From the NCBI GenBank assembly GCA_039930985.1, contig JBDTSV010000155.1, positions 39,654 to 103,653 on the forward strand: a stretch of DNA of 64,000 nt, read 5' to 3'. The DNA is from CADEED01 sp039930985. GTDB taxonomy: Bacteria; Pseudomonadota; Gammaproteobacteria; Steroidobacterales; Steroidobacteraceae. The position numbers were made by a program, and so were the translations under genes. Below the pieces are notes generated by a model, which saw only the letters and a program-made list of their open reading frames with translations, was not told the origin of the DNA and searched no databases. The stretch's first letter is position 1, and each line of letters starts with the position of its first letter. Below are positions 41,985-50,346 of the stretch, one piece after another.

Positions 41985-42719
41985 ATGAACACCGACGCCC
42001 GCAGCACTATTCGTCGCATCGAGAGAAATGCACTGCTTGCCGCACTGCCTTCGGCGGAGCGCGCCCGTATCTCGGAACATCTCGAGCTCGTGCCCCTCGA
42101 GCTGGGCCAGGTTCTCTATGAAGCCGGGGAGACGATGAGCCATGCGTATTTCCCAACCGACTGCGTGATCTCCCTGCTCTACGTCATGAAAAACGGCGAG
42201 TCAGCGGAGATTGCCATCGTGGGAAACGAAGGAATGATTGGCATCTCTCTTTTCATGGGTGGCGACTCCACCATGAGTCGGGCGATCGTGCAGAACGCAG
42301 GCCATGCGTATCGTCTGAATGCACAAGTGTTGAAGCACGAGTTCAATCGCGGAAATTCGCTATCCCGTGCGCTTCTCATGTTCAGCTCGGCGCTCATCGC
42401 GCAAATGGTGCAGACCGCGGCGTGCAATCGTCATCACACGGTCGATCAGCAACTGTGTCGTTGGATGTTGTTGAGCCTCGATCGGCTCCCGACGAGCCAT
42501 ATCAGCATGACTGCCAAATTGATTGGAAACATGCTCGGGCTGCAAACCGACCAGGTCGCCATTGCGACCGACGTGTTGAGTAAGGCGGGATTGATCAGCT
42601 ACGACGACGGTGAGATTACCGTGCTGGACCGTAAGGCTGTCGAACGACGTTCCTGCGAGTGCTACAGCGTTGTCAAAACGGAAAGCGATCGGCTGCTGGC
42701 TCATCAGCTGAAAACTTGA
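41985..42719 (+). CDS. Crp/Fnr-family transcriptional regulator
   Basis: The product (244 aa) has an N-terminal cyclic-nucleotide-binding-like beta-roll (about 20-140, with LELGQVLYEAGETMSHAYFP and GNEGMIGISLFMGGDST) and a C-terminal winged helix (about 165-230, HISMTAKLIGNMLGLQTDQV). The cAMP-contact arginine-serine signature is not clear, so the ligand may differ. This subgroup, with FPTDCVISLL, is common in environmental proteobacteria as stand-alone regulators. The neighbours give no obvious target. Confidence 0.85.
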   Translation: MNTDARSTIRRIERNALLAALPSAERARISEHLELVPLELGQVLYEAGETMSHAYFPTDCVISLLYVMKNGESAEIAIVGNEGMIGISLFMGGDSTMSRAIVQNAGHAYRLNAQVLKHEFNRGNSLSRALLMFSSALIAQMVQTAACNRHHTVDQQLCRWMLLSLDRLPTSHISMTAKLIGNMLGLQTDQVAIATDVLSKAGLISYDDGEITVLDRKAVERRSCECYSVVKTESDRLLAHQLKT

Positions 42720-42875
42720 ACGTCAGGATCAGTACAGCCAAACCGCTGGTGGCTCGGTGTCTGACAGGTGCCGCGCCCATGGATGCACAAACCGACGGCG
42801 AGCGATAACCAGATCGGCGCGGCCCGGGCATGCCGTGGTGGCATCATTTGCGCTCACTCGAACGAAGGGGAACTC

Positions 42876-43784
42876 ATGTCAGCTTTCATGAAAGGCGCTT
42901 TCGTCAGCGCCGCGCTCGCCGCGATGCTTTCGGCCTCTGCAACGGTGTTCGCGCAGGAGCCGCCGAAGACTCAGATCGAAGCGCCCGCCGAGCCAGGCGC
43001 CATTCCTCTCGATACGGGAGGCGTCGACGGGCAAAAGGCGAAAGAGACCTGGTACAAGCAATGGGGCGATCCGTTCGTGCGCAATGTTTCGCGCGCCACA
43101 CTCACGCCGTTCCTGCCGGATCCCGCCAAGGCCACTGGCGCTGCGGTGATCGTCGCCCCGGGCGGTGGCTTTCGAATCTTGTCGATGGGCAATGAAGGCT
43201 GGGAAGTGGCGAGGGCTCTCAACGAACGGGGCGTCGCCGCCTTTGTGCTGAAGTACCGATTGATACCGACCGCACCCGACTGGGCGGAATTCGATCGCGG
43301 CAACCCCCTCACTGCGCCGAGCCCGGGCGGTGCGCCCACGAGCTCGCCGGTGGCTCTGCCTCTGGAGGACGCGACCGCGGCGTTCAAGCTCGTGCGCGCC
43401 CGCGCCAAGGAATGGAACGTCGATCCGAAGCGCATTGGCATGATGGGCTTCTCCGCGGGCGCCGGAACCACCATGGCGGCGGTCCTGGAGTCGAAAGAAA
43501 TCAAGCCAGCCTTCATCGCGCCTATCTACGGCCGGCAATCTGCGGTGGAGGTGCCGGCCGATGCGCCGCCCATGTTCGTCGCGCTGGCCGCGGACGATCC
43601 TCTGTTCGGTACCAACGACTACGGACTCGTTTCAGCGTGGAAGAAGGCGGGTCGCCCGGTGGAGTTTCATCTCTACCAGAACGGCGGGCATGGCTTTGGC
43701 CTCGGTAATCCGGGCAAGACCAGCACGGACTGGTTCCCCCAGTTCATGCTGTGGCTGGAGGCCAACGGAATGCTGAAGAAGTAG
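42876..43784 (+). CDS. Exported alpha/beta hydrolase (carbohydrate-esterase-like)
   Basis: The product (302 aa) has a signal peptide (AALAAMLSASATVFA) and an alpha/beta hydrolase fold. The oxyanion region is IVAPGGGF, the nucleophile lies in MMGFSAGAGTT (GxSxG), and the C-terminal QNGGHGFG offers the catalytic His. The pattern resembles BD-FAE/acetyl-xylan-esterase-like proteins that deacylate plant polysaccharides. ATG 42876 is supported by AAGGGGA seven bases before. A GH51 arabinofuranosidase gene lies 0.7 kb downstream, consistent with hemicellulose use. Confidence 0.85.
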   Translation: MSAFMKGAFVSAALAAMLSASATVFAQEPPKTQIEAPAEPGAIPLDTGGVDGQKAKETWYKQWGDPFVRNVSRATLTPFLPDPAKATGAAVIVAPGGGFRILSMGNEGWEVARALNERGVAAFVLKYRLIPTAPDWAEFDRGNPLTAPSPGGAPTSSPVALPLEDATAAFKLVRARAKEWNVDPKRIGMMGFSAGAGTTMAAVLESKEIKPAFIAPIYGRQSAVEVPADAPPMFVALAADDPLFGTNDYGLVSAWKKAGRPVEFHLYQNGGHGFGLGNPGKTSTDWFPQFMLWLEANGMLKK

Positions 43785-43848
43785 CTGTCGAAATCCGGTA
43801 ACGCCGTTCGGCTACTCTTTGAACACACCAATTCGAAGGAGCACGCCC

Positions 43849-44400
43849 ATGAAAGTCCTGGTCTTCGTCAAAGCCACGCCCAACAGCGAGAAGGGCATGA
43901 TGCCCGATGAAAAGATGGAACAGATGTTCACGGACATGGGCAACTTCAACGAGCAACTGGTCAAGGCGGGCATCATGCAGGAGGCAGATGGCCTCAAGCC
44001 CAGCAGCGCCGGCAAGCGCGTCAAGTTCACGGACGGCGGGCACGCCACCGTGATCGATGGTCCTTTCGCCGAGACCAAAGAGCTGGTGGCGGGCTACTGG
44101 ATCTGGAACGTGAAATCGATGGACGAAGCCCTGGAGTGGGCCAAGCGCTGTCCGAACCCGATGCCCGGCGACGAAGGCGTGCTGGAGCTTCGCCCGACGT
44201 ACTCGGCCGAGGAGTTCGACCAGCTGCTCACGGACGAACACCGCGAGCAGGAATCGCGACTGCGCAAGGAAGTCACGCGTCAGCAGAAGGCGAAGGCGAA
44301 ACCTGCGGCGAAGACCAAAGCGAAGTCGAAATCGAAGGCTGCGCCGGCTCGCAAAAAATCGGCGAAGCGCAAATCGGCGCGCGCGAAGTCGAAGAAGTAG
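43849..44400 (+). CDS. YCII/DGPF-domain protein with histone-H1-like tail
   Basis: The product (183 aa) starts MKVLVFVKATPNSEKGMM with GAAGGA before the ATG. Residues 1-120 are a YCII-related (DGPF) domain with TVIDGPFAETKELVAG. From about residue 140 the chain is a lysine/alanine-rich tail (segments such as KAKAKPAAKTKAKSKSK and RKKSAKRKSARAKSKK), like histone H1 or AlgP. The domain may bind or process a small ligand; the tail could bind DNA or RNA. The fusion is unusual and the role unknown. Confidence 0.85.
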   Translation: MKVLVFVKATPNSEKGMMPDEKMEQMFTDMGNFNEQLVKAGIMQEADGLKPSSAGKRVKFTDGGHATVIDGPFAETKELVAGYWIWNVKSMDEALEWAKRCPNPMPGDEGVLELRPTYSAEEFDQLLTDEHREQESRLRKEVTRQQKAKAKPAAKTKAKSKSKAAPARKKSAKRKSARAKSKK

Positions 44401-44443
44401 CAAATTTGCGTCTTGCTACTGCTGCGGCACAGGTGGTGGCTTG

Positions 44444-44498
44444 GCCGATCTCAACCCACATGCGCTCCCGAGAGCAGCCTATGAAGGATGAGATCGGC
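44444..44498. repeat. Perfect 10-bp inverted repeat between convergent genes
   Basis: GCCGATCTCA (44444-44453) and TGAGATCGGC (44489-44498) pair perfectly around a 35-base loop, between the YCII gene and the convergent GH51 gene. No T-run follows, so it is only a possible terminator. Confidence 0.5.
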
Positions 44499-44511
44499 GA
44501 TTGCAGGGAGG

Positions 44512-46071
44512 CTACTCGAGCGCCACCACCGTTACCGACGCCGGCGCCAGCTTCACCGCGCTGGCTTTCGCATTCACGGCCTGTGGCTTGACCGTCTCCG
44601 GCGCCTCGAACGTATTCACGCTGTTGAACCTGGGTGCCGCCAGCGTCTCGCCACGCGCGCGCGTCGCTTTCACGCCGGGCACCTGCACATCGATCGTCAC
44701 CGCGCGGCTCGGGTCGAGGTTGGTCAGCGCCACCCAGACTTTGCCATCGGCGCCTTTCGCGGCAATCGCATCCACGCGTGGCACTTCGACATCGCCATGC
44801 TTGTACGTGCCTGCGTCGAACTGCACCGGCAGGAACGTCGCGTCCTGGAATGGCACATACATCTTGAACACGTGGTAGGTCGGCGTCAGCACCATCTTGT
44901 CCTGTTTGGTGAAGATCATGGCCTGCAGCACGTTCACCATCTGGGCGATGTTGGCGATGCGCACGCGATCCGCGTGCCGTGCAAACGCATTCAGATTCAG
45001 CGAGGCGATGACGGCGTCGCGCTGGCTGTTCTGCTGCTCGAGAAAGCCCTCGGGCGTTCCCGGTGTTTTTGCCAGCCACACACCCCACTCGTCCACGGAC
45101 AGCAGCACCTTCTTCGCCGGATCGTACTTGTCCATGATGTCGCCGTGCGTTTTCAGCAGGTCGTACATGCGCCGCGTTTCCTTGAGCAGCGTGGCGTAGT
45201 CGTTCTCATCGAAGTCCATGGACTTGAATTTCGGCGGGAATTTCACGACGGTGTAGAAGTGCAGGGAAATGCCCTCGATATCCCAGGCCCAGGTCTTGTC
45301 CTTCCACGCGGCCATGACCGCTTCGGTGTATTCGGTGTGCGCGGTGTCGGGCCCGACGGCAATGCGGCGCATGGTTTGTTTGCTGTTGTAGTTGCGCGCA
45401 TAGCGGGCATACACCTTGAGCTGGTCGGTGTAGTACTCGGGCGTCATGGAGCCGCCGCAGCCCCAGGTCTCGTTGCCGAGTCCGAGGATCGGCACGCGAT
45501 ACGGCTCGGGGTGGCCGTTGGCGGCGCGCTGCTGCTGCAGGGCGGTCGGTTGCGGAGTGGTGAGGTACTCGAGCCAGTCGGCGGCTTCGACGGCCGTGCC
45601 GGAACCAACGTTGATGGATAGATAGGCGTCGGCGCCGATCTGGTCGAGGAAATCGAAGTACTCGTGCGTGCCGAAAGTATTCGGCTCGATCACGCCGCCC
45701 CAGTTCGGGTTGAGCGTGGCGGGGCGCTTGCTGCGCTCGCCGATGCCATTTTTCCAGTGATATTCATCAGCGAAGCAACCGCCCGGCCAGCGCACGTTGG
45801 GCACCTTGATGGCCTTGAGCGCCGCGACCACGTCATTGCGGATGCCGCGCGTGTTGGGGATCTTGGAATCGGGCCCGACCCATATGCCTTCATAGACGCC
45901 GCGGCCGAGATGCTCGGCGAACTGGCCAAAGATGTTGCGATCGATTTTGGCGCCAGGCTTGGCGGCGTCGACGGTGATTCGGATGGTGTCATCGGCGGCG
46001 GTGGCCGCCGGCGGGAAGATTCCGGCGGACAAAACGGCGGCAACGCATAGAACGGCGCGCGAAAGATTCAT
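44512..46071 (-). CDS. GH51 alpha-L-arabinofuranosidase, exported
   Basis: The product (519 aa) has a signal peptide (AVLCVAAVLSAGIFPPAATA) and a GH51 (beta/alpha)8 barrel. The family start KIDRNIFGQFAEHLGRGVYE, the acid/base Glu in GLGNETWGCGG and the nucleophile Glu in LSVDEWGVWL are all present, with a C-terminal beta-sandwich. It removes arabinofuranose from arabinan or arabinoxylan in the periplasm or outside. ATG 46071 gives a standard signal sequence; the open frame upstream to 46401 is arginine-rich and overlaps the next gene. Related use of plant polymer is suggested by the esterase nearby. Confidence 0.94.
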   Translation of the reverse strand: MNLSRAVLCVAAVLSAGIFPPAATAADDTIRITVDAAKPGAKIDRNIFGQFAEHLGRGVYEGIWVGPDSKIPNTRGIRNDVVAALKAIKVPNVRWPGGCFADEYHWKNGIGERSKRPATLNPNWGGVIEPNTFGTHEYFDFLDQIGADAYLSINVGSGTAVEAADWLEYLTTPQPTALQQQRAANGHPEPYRVPILGLGNETWGCGGSMTPEYYTDQLKVYARYARNYNSKQTMRRIAVGPDTAHTEYTEAVMAAWKDKTWAWDIEGISLHFYTVVKFPPKFKSMDFDENDYATLLKETRRMYDLLKTHGDIMDKYDPAKKVLLSVDEWGVWLAKTPGTPEGFLEQQNSQRDAVIASLNLNAFARHADRVRIANIAQMVNVLQAMIFTKQDKMVLTPTYHVFKMYVPFQDATFLPVQFDAGTYKHGDVEVPRVDAIAAKGADGKVWVALTNLDPSRAVTIDVQVPGVKATRARGETLAAPRFNSVNTFEAPETVKPQAVNAKASAVKLAPASVTVVALE

Positions 46072-46150
46072 GGTGATTCCCCTGCGAAAAGCTGCGCGGA
46101 AATTAGCACGCAATGCGGGTCGGAACGGATGCGCAATTCGATATGTCAGA

Positions 46151-46720
46151 TCACTTGGCCAGGAATTCCGCGAGCTTCCGCGCCAGCGTTTCGCTCTCCG
46201 CCTCGAACGATTGCGTCTCGATCTTGAGCAGTGGTTGTTTGACGAGCTGCAGGCGATCCGATTGCCACGCCGCCACAGCCGCCTCGAGTGCGACGCCGAC
46301 GCCACCTTCCTTGTTTCCGTGGCCGGCCAGAACCACTTTCCGAACAATCTTCGGTCGCGCCAGCGCGAGTTCGATCGCCACGGCGCCACCGGCGCCCGCA
46401 CCTAACAAGTCGATTTGCCGGAACCGCATGGAATCGAGGAAATCGGTGATGGCGTCGGCGTAACCAGCCGCCAGCAAAGTCGCCCCTGCCGCATCCGACT
46501 CGCCGCAACCGGGCAGGTCGGGGCTATAGATCGAGCGGCTGCTGCCAAGGCGGCGGGACAGCTCCAGGAACATGCGTCCGGTGCTGGCGCTGCCGTGCAG
46601 GCAAATAAGAGTGGTGAGTTCATCGAAGCCGCCACCTTCGGGAATGGCGTTATGCACGTGCAATTGGCCGTGCCGGCACTCGAAATAGGCGCGTCGCAGG
46701 CGCGGTGCGTGGGTATTCAT
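46151..46720 (-). CDS. Short alpha/beta hydrolase-like protein lacking the nucleophile serine
   Basis: The product (189 aa) shows an alpha/beta hydrolase core: LICLHGSASTGRMF (oxyanion), SIYSPDLPGCGESD and DLLGAGAGGAVAIELAL at the nucleophile elbow. There GxSxG reads G107-A-G109-A-G111, so the catalytic serine is replaced by glycine. The chain is also shorter than usual and ends soon after, without a clear catalytic His. It may be a non-enzymatic binding protein or a decaying gene. It diverges from the FHA gene over about 185 bp. The start MNTHAPRL is inferred; the upstream frame is not family-like. Confidence 0.75.
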   Translation of the reverse strand: MNTHAPRLRRAYFECRHGQLHVHNAIPEGGGFDELTTLICLHGSASTGRMFLELSRRLGSSRSIYSPDLPGCGESDAAGATLLAAGYADAITDFLDSMRFRQIDLLGAGAGGAVAIELALARPKIVRKVVLAGHGNKEGGVGVALEAAVAAWQSDRLQLVKQPLLKIETQSFEAESETLARKLAEFLAK

Positions 46721-46905
46721 GGCCAGCAACCTTAACCCAACGGCGGGCTGGCGAACTTGCCGCCGTGCATAGGGGTTCCTGGGGCTTTTGACAGAAGTGA
46801 GAAGCGCATTCGCATTTCTCGGCGACGGGTAAAAGTCTTCAACCACTGGCCGCCGGGTGCAGACTAGAATCCGGGCAGAAAACGAAGATTTGGGGACTTT
46901 CCTCG

Positions 46906-48438
46906 ATGCCACCGGTGATCACGAGCGCGCCCGCAACCGATGTCGACAACGAGGCAACTGCCGAGTTGCCGGTGCTGGACGTGGCTGCCTACGAAGCTGC
47001 GCTCAACGAACCTACGGATAGCTGGGCCGTGAACACCACGGTGCTGCAGCCCACCGCTGTGAATGCCGTCGAATCGACCATGGAAATGCCCGGGCTGCCG
47101 GTCGAACAGATACCGACACTGCAAGCGACTCCTGCTTACGATCTCGACCACAGCGGCACGCATGAAATGCCACCGATGCCGGCGCTGACGAGAAAGGCGC
47201 ACCGCCAGACCGCCAAACCTGTGGCGGTTCCGGCAGCGCCAGCGCCGCTGGCTGCGCCGACACCGCCGACACCGCCGGCACCCACTTCGCGCGCGACGCC
47301 GCATGTCGCCGTGCCGGTCGCACTGCCGCCTTCGCCGCCGCTCATCGAAGAGCTGCGCAACGCGCTGGCCGCGGCCGAGAGGCGCATCGTTGAACTCAAC
47401 GAGCGCGCCCGCATTGCCGATGCGGAACGTACCGTCGCGGTGGCGCGCGCCAACGCCGAAGCCGTGCAGCTGCGCGAGCAGTCAGCCGTGCACCTCGAGT
47501 CGCTGCAGACCGCGAAAGAACGACTGGCGGTGCAGCGCGCCGAACAGCCCAAGCTTCAAGACCAGTTGTTTGCGAGCGCCGATCGCATCAAGGTGCTGGA
47601 GAAAGATCTGGCGGCGCGCGCGGCGCTGCTCGCAAAGAGCGATCAGCGCTGTGAGGCGCTCGACGTCGACCTCATGAACCTGCGCGCGACGGTTGCGCGG
47701 CGCAATGCGCAGATCGCCATGCTCGAGGCGGACCTGGCCGCGCGCCAGCAGCTTCAGACGCAGTTGAGCCTGAAGCTCTCCGACGCCCTTGCCTCGACCG
47801 ATCCGCACGTGCCGGAACTTCGTGGCGAGCTCCATGCGCGCGAAGAGCAGATCCGTCTGCTCAAGGCCGACCTCGAGATGACGCGCGCGCATGCCGCGGA
47901 AAAAGACCAGGATCTGCAGGTCGCCGAGGAAAGCATCCGCAATCTCGAGATCGAGGTGCGCGACAAGACCGGCAAGCTCGAAGAAGCCAACGTCACCGTC
48001 GAAGAATGGCGCGCGGTCATCGCCGAAAGCCAGCGTTCGATCCTGCAGCGTGATGGCCGCATCCAGCAGCTCGAAGCGGATCTCGACAAGCGGGTCGCTG
48101 CGGCCGGCGTCGCGGCGGACCAGACCGGCCAGGAAGTGGCGCTCGAGGGCCCGGCCCGCGTGCTGATCCGCACCGATGGCAACACGGACTTCGTCCACGT
48201 GCTCGGCCGCCGCACACGCATCGGGCGCGGATCGGACAACGAGCTGGTGCTCGATACCAAGCACATCAGCCGCTATCACGCGGTGTTGCTGGCGGGCCCG
48301 GTGCACACTTCGATCGAGGACCTGAACAGCACCAACGGTGTGTTCGTGAACGGCAAGCGCGTCGCGCGCCAGGTTCTCAAGGACGGCGATCGCGTCACCA
48401 TCGGCCGGACGCAGTTCCGCTACACCGTCCGCGACTAG
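46906..48438 (+). CDS. Coiled-coil protein with C-terminal FHA domain
   Basis: The product (510 aa) has three parts. Residues 1-145 are disordered and proline/alanine-rich, with three similar motifs EATAELP, ESTMEMP and SGTHEMP. Residues about 145-400 are a long coiled coil of heptads (LRNALAAAERRIVELNERAR, later IQQLEADLDKR). Residues about 415-510 are an FHA phosphothreonine-binding domain with RIGRGSDNELVL, HISRYHAVL and NSTNGVFVNGKRV. No signal peptide is visible. It could bind phosphorylated partners of the Ser/Thr kinase at 60 kb, or its own N-terminal Thr motifs if phosphorylated; both are inferences. Confidence 0.88.
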   Translation: MPPVITSAPATDVDNEATAELPVLDVAAYEAALNEPTDSWAVNTTVLQPTAVNAVESTMEMPGLPVEQIPTLQATPAYDLDHSGTHEMPPMPALTRKAHRQTAKPVAVPAAPAPLAAPTPPTPPAPTSRATPHVAVPVALPPSPPLIEELRNALAAAERRIVELNERARIADAERTVAVARANAEAVQLREQSAVHLESLQTAKERLAVQRAEQPKLQDQLFASADRIKVLEKDLAARAALLAKSDQRCEALDVDLMNLRATVARRNAQIAMLEADLAARQQLQTQLSLKLSDALASTDPHVPELRGELHAREEQIRLLKADLEMTRAHAAEKDQDLQVAEESIRNLEIEVRDKTGKLEEANVTVEEWRAVIAESQRSILQRDGRIQQLEADLDKRVAAAGVAADQTGQEVALEGPARVLIRTDGNTDFVHVLGRRTRIGRGSDNELVLDTKHISRYHAVLLAGPVHTSIEDLNSTNGVFVNGKRVARQVLKDGDRVTIGRTQFRYTVRD

Positions 48439-49002
48439 CTATTGCGGCTGCACTGCGCCGAAGTAGTGCTCATATTCCTTCTTGAGCGCGGCGAGCTTGG
48501 CATCGGTGGCCGCGGCGGCCACGAATTCTCCGGCGGTCGACCTCAGCCACTCCATTCCTTCCTTGCCGAGGCCGTGCGTCTCGTCCTTCGCCCAGACGTT
48601 GAACGCGCGCGTGAACGTGCGCTGATAGGAATAGGAAACGAGTTCGCGGCCATGCACGCGCACTTCGTAAGTGACCATCAGGCTGTTGTTGGTCACCACC
48701 GGTAGCAGCCCGAGCGTGCCGCCGGTCAGGATGGCCGAGAGCAGCCCCGTGGCCTTGCCGCTCGCGGTGGGTTGCAAGGTGTGCATGACGCGAAGGTGCA
48801 ACGGGCTGCCGAACAATTCCTTGTCGAGTCGGGAGAACTGCTCGCTTTTCTTGATCAGCGCGAACAACTCATCGTCGGCGATGGAGCCATAAAAGCTCAT
48901 CGCCGGCAGCGCTGTCGGTACGGCGGCGGGGTCGGCCGCGTCCGCCGAGGCACACAACAGAATGCTTGCGCAGAACATCGTCAGTTTCATGCGGTTACCC
49001 AT
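48439..49002 (-). CDS. Hypothetical exported protein, 187 aa
   Basis: The product begins with a signal sequence (MKLTMFCASILLCASADA). The mature part has a YGSIADDELFALIKK segment and a stretch with LLSAILTGGTLGLLPVV followed by beta-rich VTYEVRVHGRELVSYSY, a pattern seen in small envelope proteins of unknown role. The start may be Met5 (48990). It lies five bases after the trypsin-like protease gene and so is probably its operon partner. I do not recognise the family. Confidence 0.65.
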   Translation of the reverse strand: MGNRMKLTMFCASILLCASADAADPAAVPTALPAMSFYGSIADDELFALIKKSEQFSRLDKELFGSPLHLRVMHTLQPTASGKATGLLSAILTGGTLGLLPVVTNNSLMVTYEVRVHGRELVSYSYQRTFTRAFNVWAKDETHGLGKEGMEWLRSTAGEFVAAAATDAKLAALKKEYEHYFGAVQPQ

Positions 49003-49007
49003 GCCGG

Positions 49008-50252
49008 TTATTGGAAGCAGCTGAGCTGCAAAACCGCGCCGAGCGCGGCCTCATTGGCGATGGTCATGCTGCCATTGGCCTTCGGTGTGACCTCGACGAA
49101 ATCGATGTGCGAATCGCGCAGGAACATGGCGGCGTATTTGGCTTCGAGCGCGAAATTCACGTTCTGCGGCAGCAGTCCATCCTTGATGAGCGCCGCCGCG
49201 TTCAGTGAGCTCACGGTGATGCCGAGCAGTTCGCCACCGTCGGAAACCACCGGTCCGCCGCTCGAGCCAGGCTGAATGGGCGCGGAAAACTGGAACAGGC
49301 CCACCGAACCTTTCATGCCGGCGCGCGCGCTGACATTGCCGCGCGTGAGGTTGGGGGAATCGGCCAGCAGTCCCTGCAGCGGATAGCCGACATTGGTCAC
49401 GCCTTCGCCGAGGGTGATTGTCTCGCCCACGCGCAGCGGCAGGGCGCGATCCGTGGGTTTGCCACTGTCGACCACGGCGAGATCGAGCAGGTTGCTGCTG
49501 GCGGTCAATTTGACGGGCAGCGTGACCCCGTCCTTCTGCGCTTCGAGCACCAGGCAGTCGCGCAGCACGTGCGCGGCGGTGATCATCTGTCCGGATTTAT
49601 TGATGTAGAACGCCGTGCCGGTGGTGACCGCCTTCTTGCGATCGATGAGCAGCTCGCGGTTGATGGCGGGTATCTGCGCCGCGGCCGGATACTTCCCGGC
49701 GTTCGGCTTGAGCTTGATCAGCACGTCGAACAGCACCAGTTGGGTAACGCTGCGGGCCGCATTCGGGAAACCACCCAGCGGACCCGGCGAATGCAACGCC
49801 ACGCTCTGCGCCCGACTGCCCTCGAGCACTTTTTGGGCGCTGGCGTCGTAGACCTTGTAGTCCATGGTCAGCGAGAGCTGGCCGCTCGAAATGTTCCAGG
49901 TGGGATTGATGGAGATCAGCAGTCCGTAGCTGCCTTCGGCGAACGCGCCCGCGTCGGTGAGTGTCACGGTCTGCATCTGCGGGAACAGCTGGCCGCCGAG
50001 ATCGCGGCGCGCGTCATCGAGCGACTTGCCGGGATAGGCCCAGGCGCCAATGCTGGCCACGTAGAAGTGCGTGCCCAGGTCGTTCGCCGGTAGATAGATG
50101 GCGACCGGCGTGTCATTCGGGATCTTGACGTCCTTCGGCAGCTTGACCCCCCTCGGCAGCGCGGTCCGGGCCAGAGCTGGCGGCAGGAACGCCAGCAGCA
50201 GCGCCGCCACCAGGGGCTTCCAAAAAATGGACTTCCAGCGAATGGTTGGCAT
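49008..50252 (-). CDS. Exported trypsin-like serine protease with N-terminal domain
   Basis: The product (414 aa) has a signal peptide (PLVAALLLAFLPPALA), an N-terminal domain of about 190 residues with no recognised family, and a C-terminal S1/DegP-type protease fold. The catalytic triad is His in MITAAHVLRD, Asp in NLLDLAVVDS and Ser in QPGSSGGPVVSD. No PDZ domain follows. It is transcribed with the small exported protein and diverges from ilvA. The N-terminal half resembles an outer-membrane-associated beta domain, but the role is unknown. Confidence 0.85.
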   Translation of the reverse strand: MPTIRWKSIFWKPLVAALLLAFLPPALARTALPRGVKLPKDVKIPNDTPVAIYLPANDLGTHFYVASIGAWAYPGKSLDDARRDLGGQLFPQMQTVTLTDAGAFAEGSYGLLISINPTWNISSGQLSLTMDYKVYDASAQKVLEGSRAQSVALHSPGPLGGFPNAARSVTQLVLFDVLIKLKPNAGKYPAAAQIPAINRELLIDRKKAVTTGTAFYINKSGQMITAAHVLRDCLVLEAQKDGVTLPVKLTASSNLLDLAVVDSGKPTDRALPLRVGETITLGEGVTNVGYPLQGLLADSPNLTRGNVSARAGMKGSVGLFQFSAPIQPGSSGGPVVSDGGELLGITVSSLNAAALIKDGLLPQNVNFALEAKYAAMFLRDSHIDFVEVTPKANGSMTIANEAALGAVLQLSCFQ

Positions 50253-50346
50253 GTGTCGATAGGCTCCCTGCGGCGGGATTCTAGACTACCGGGCCGCAAC
50301 TCCACTGTGCCGCGGTCGGCGCGCCGGTTAAGCTAGCCTCATATCT

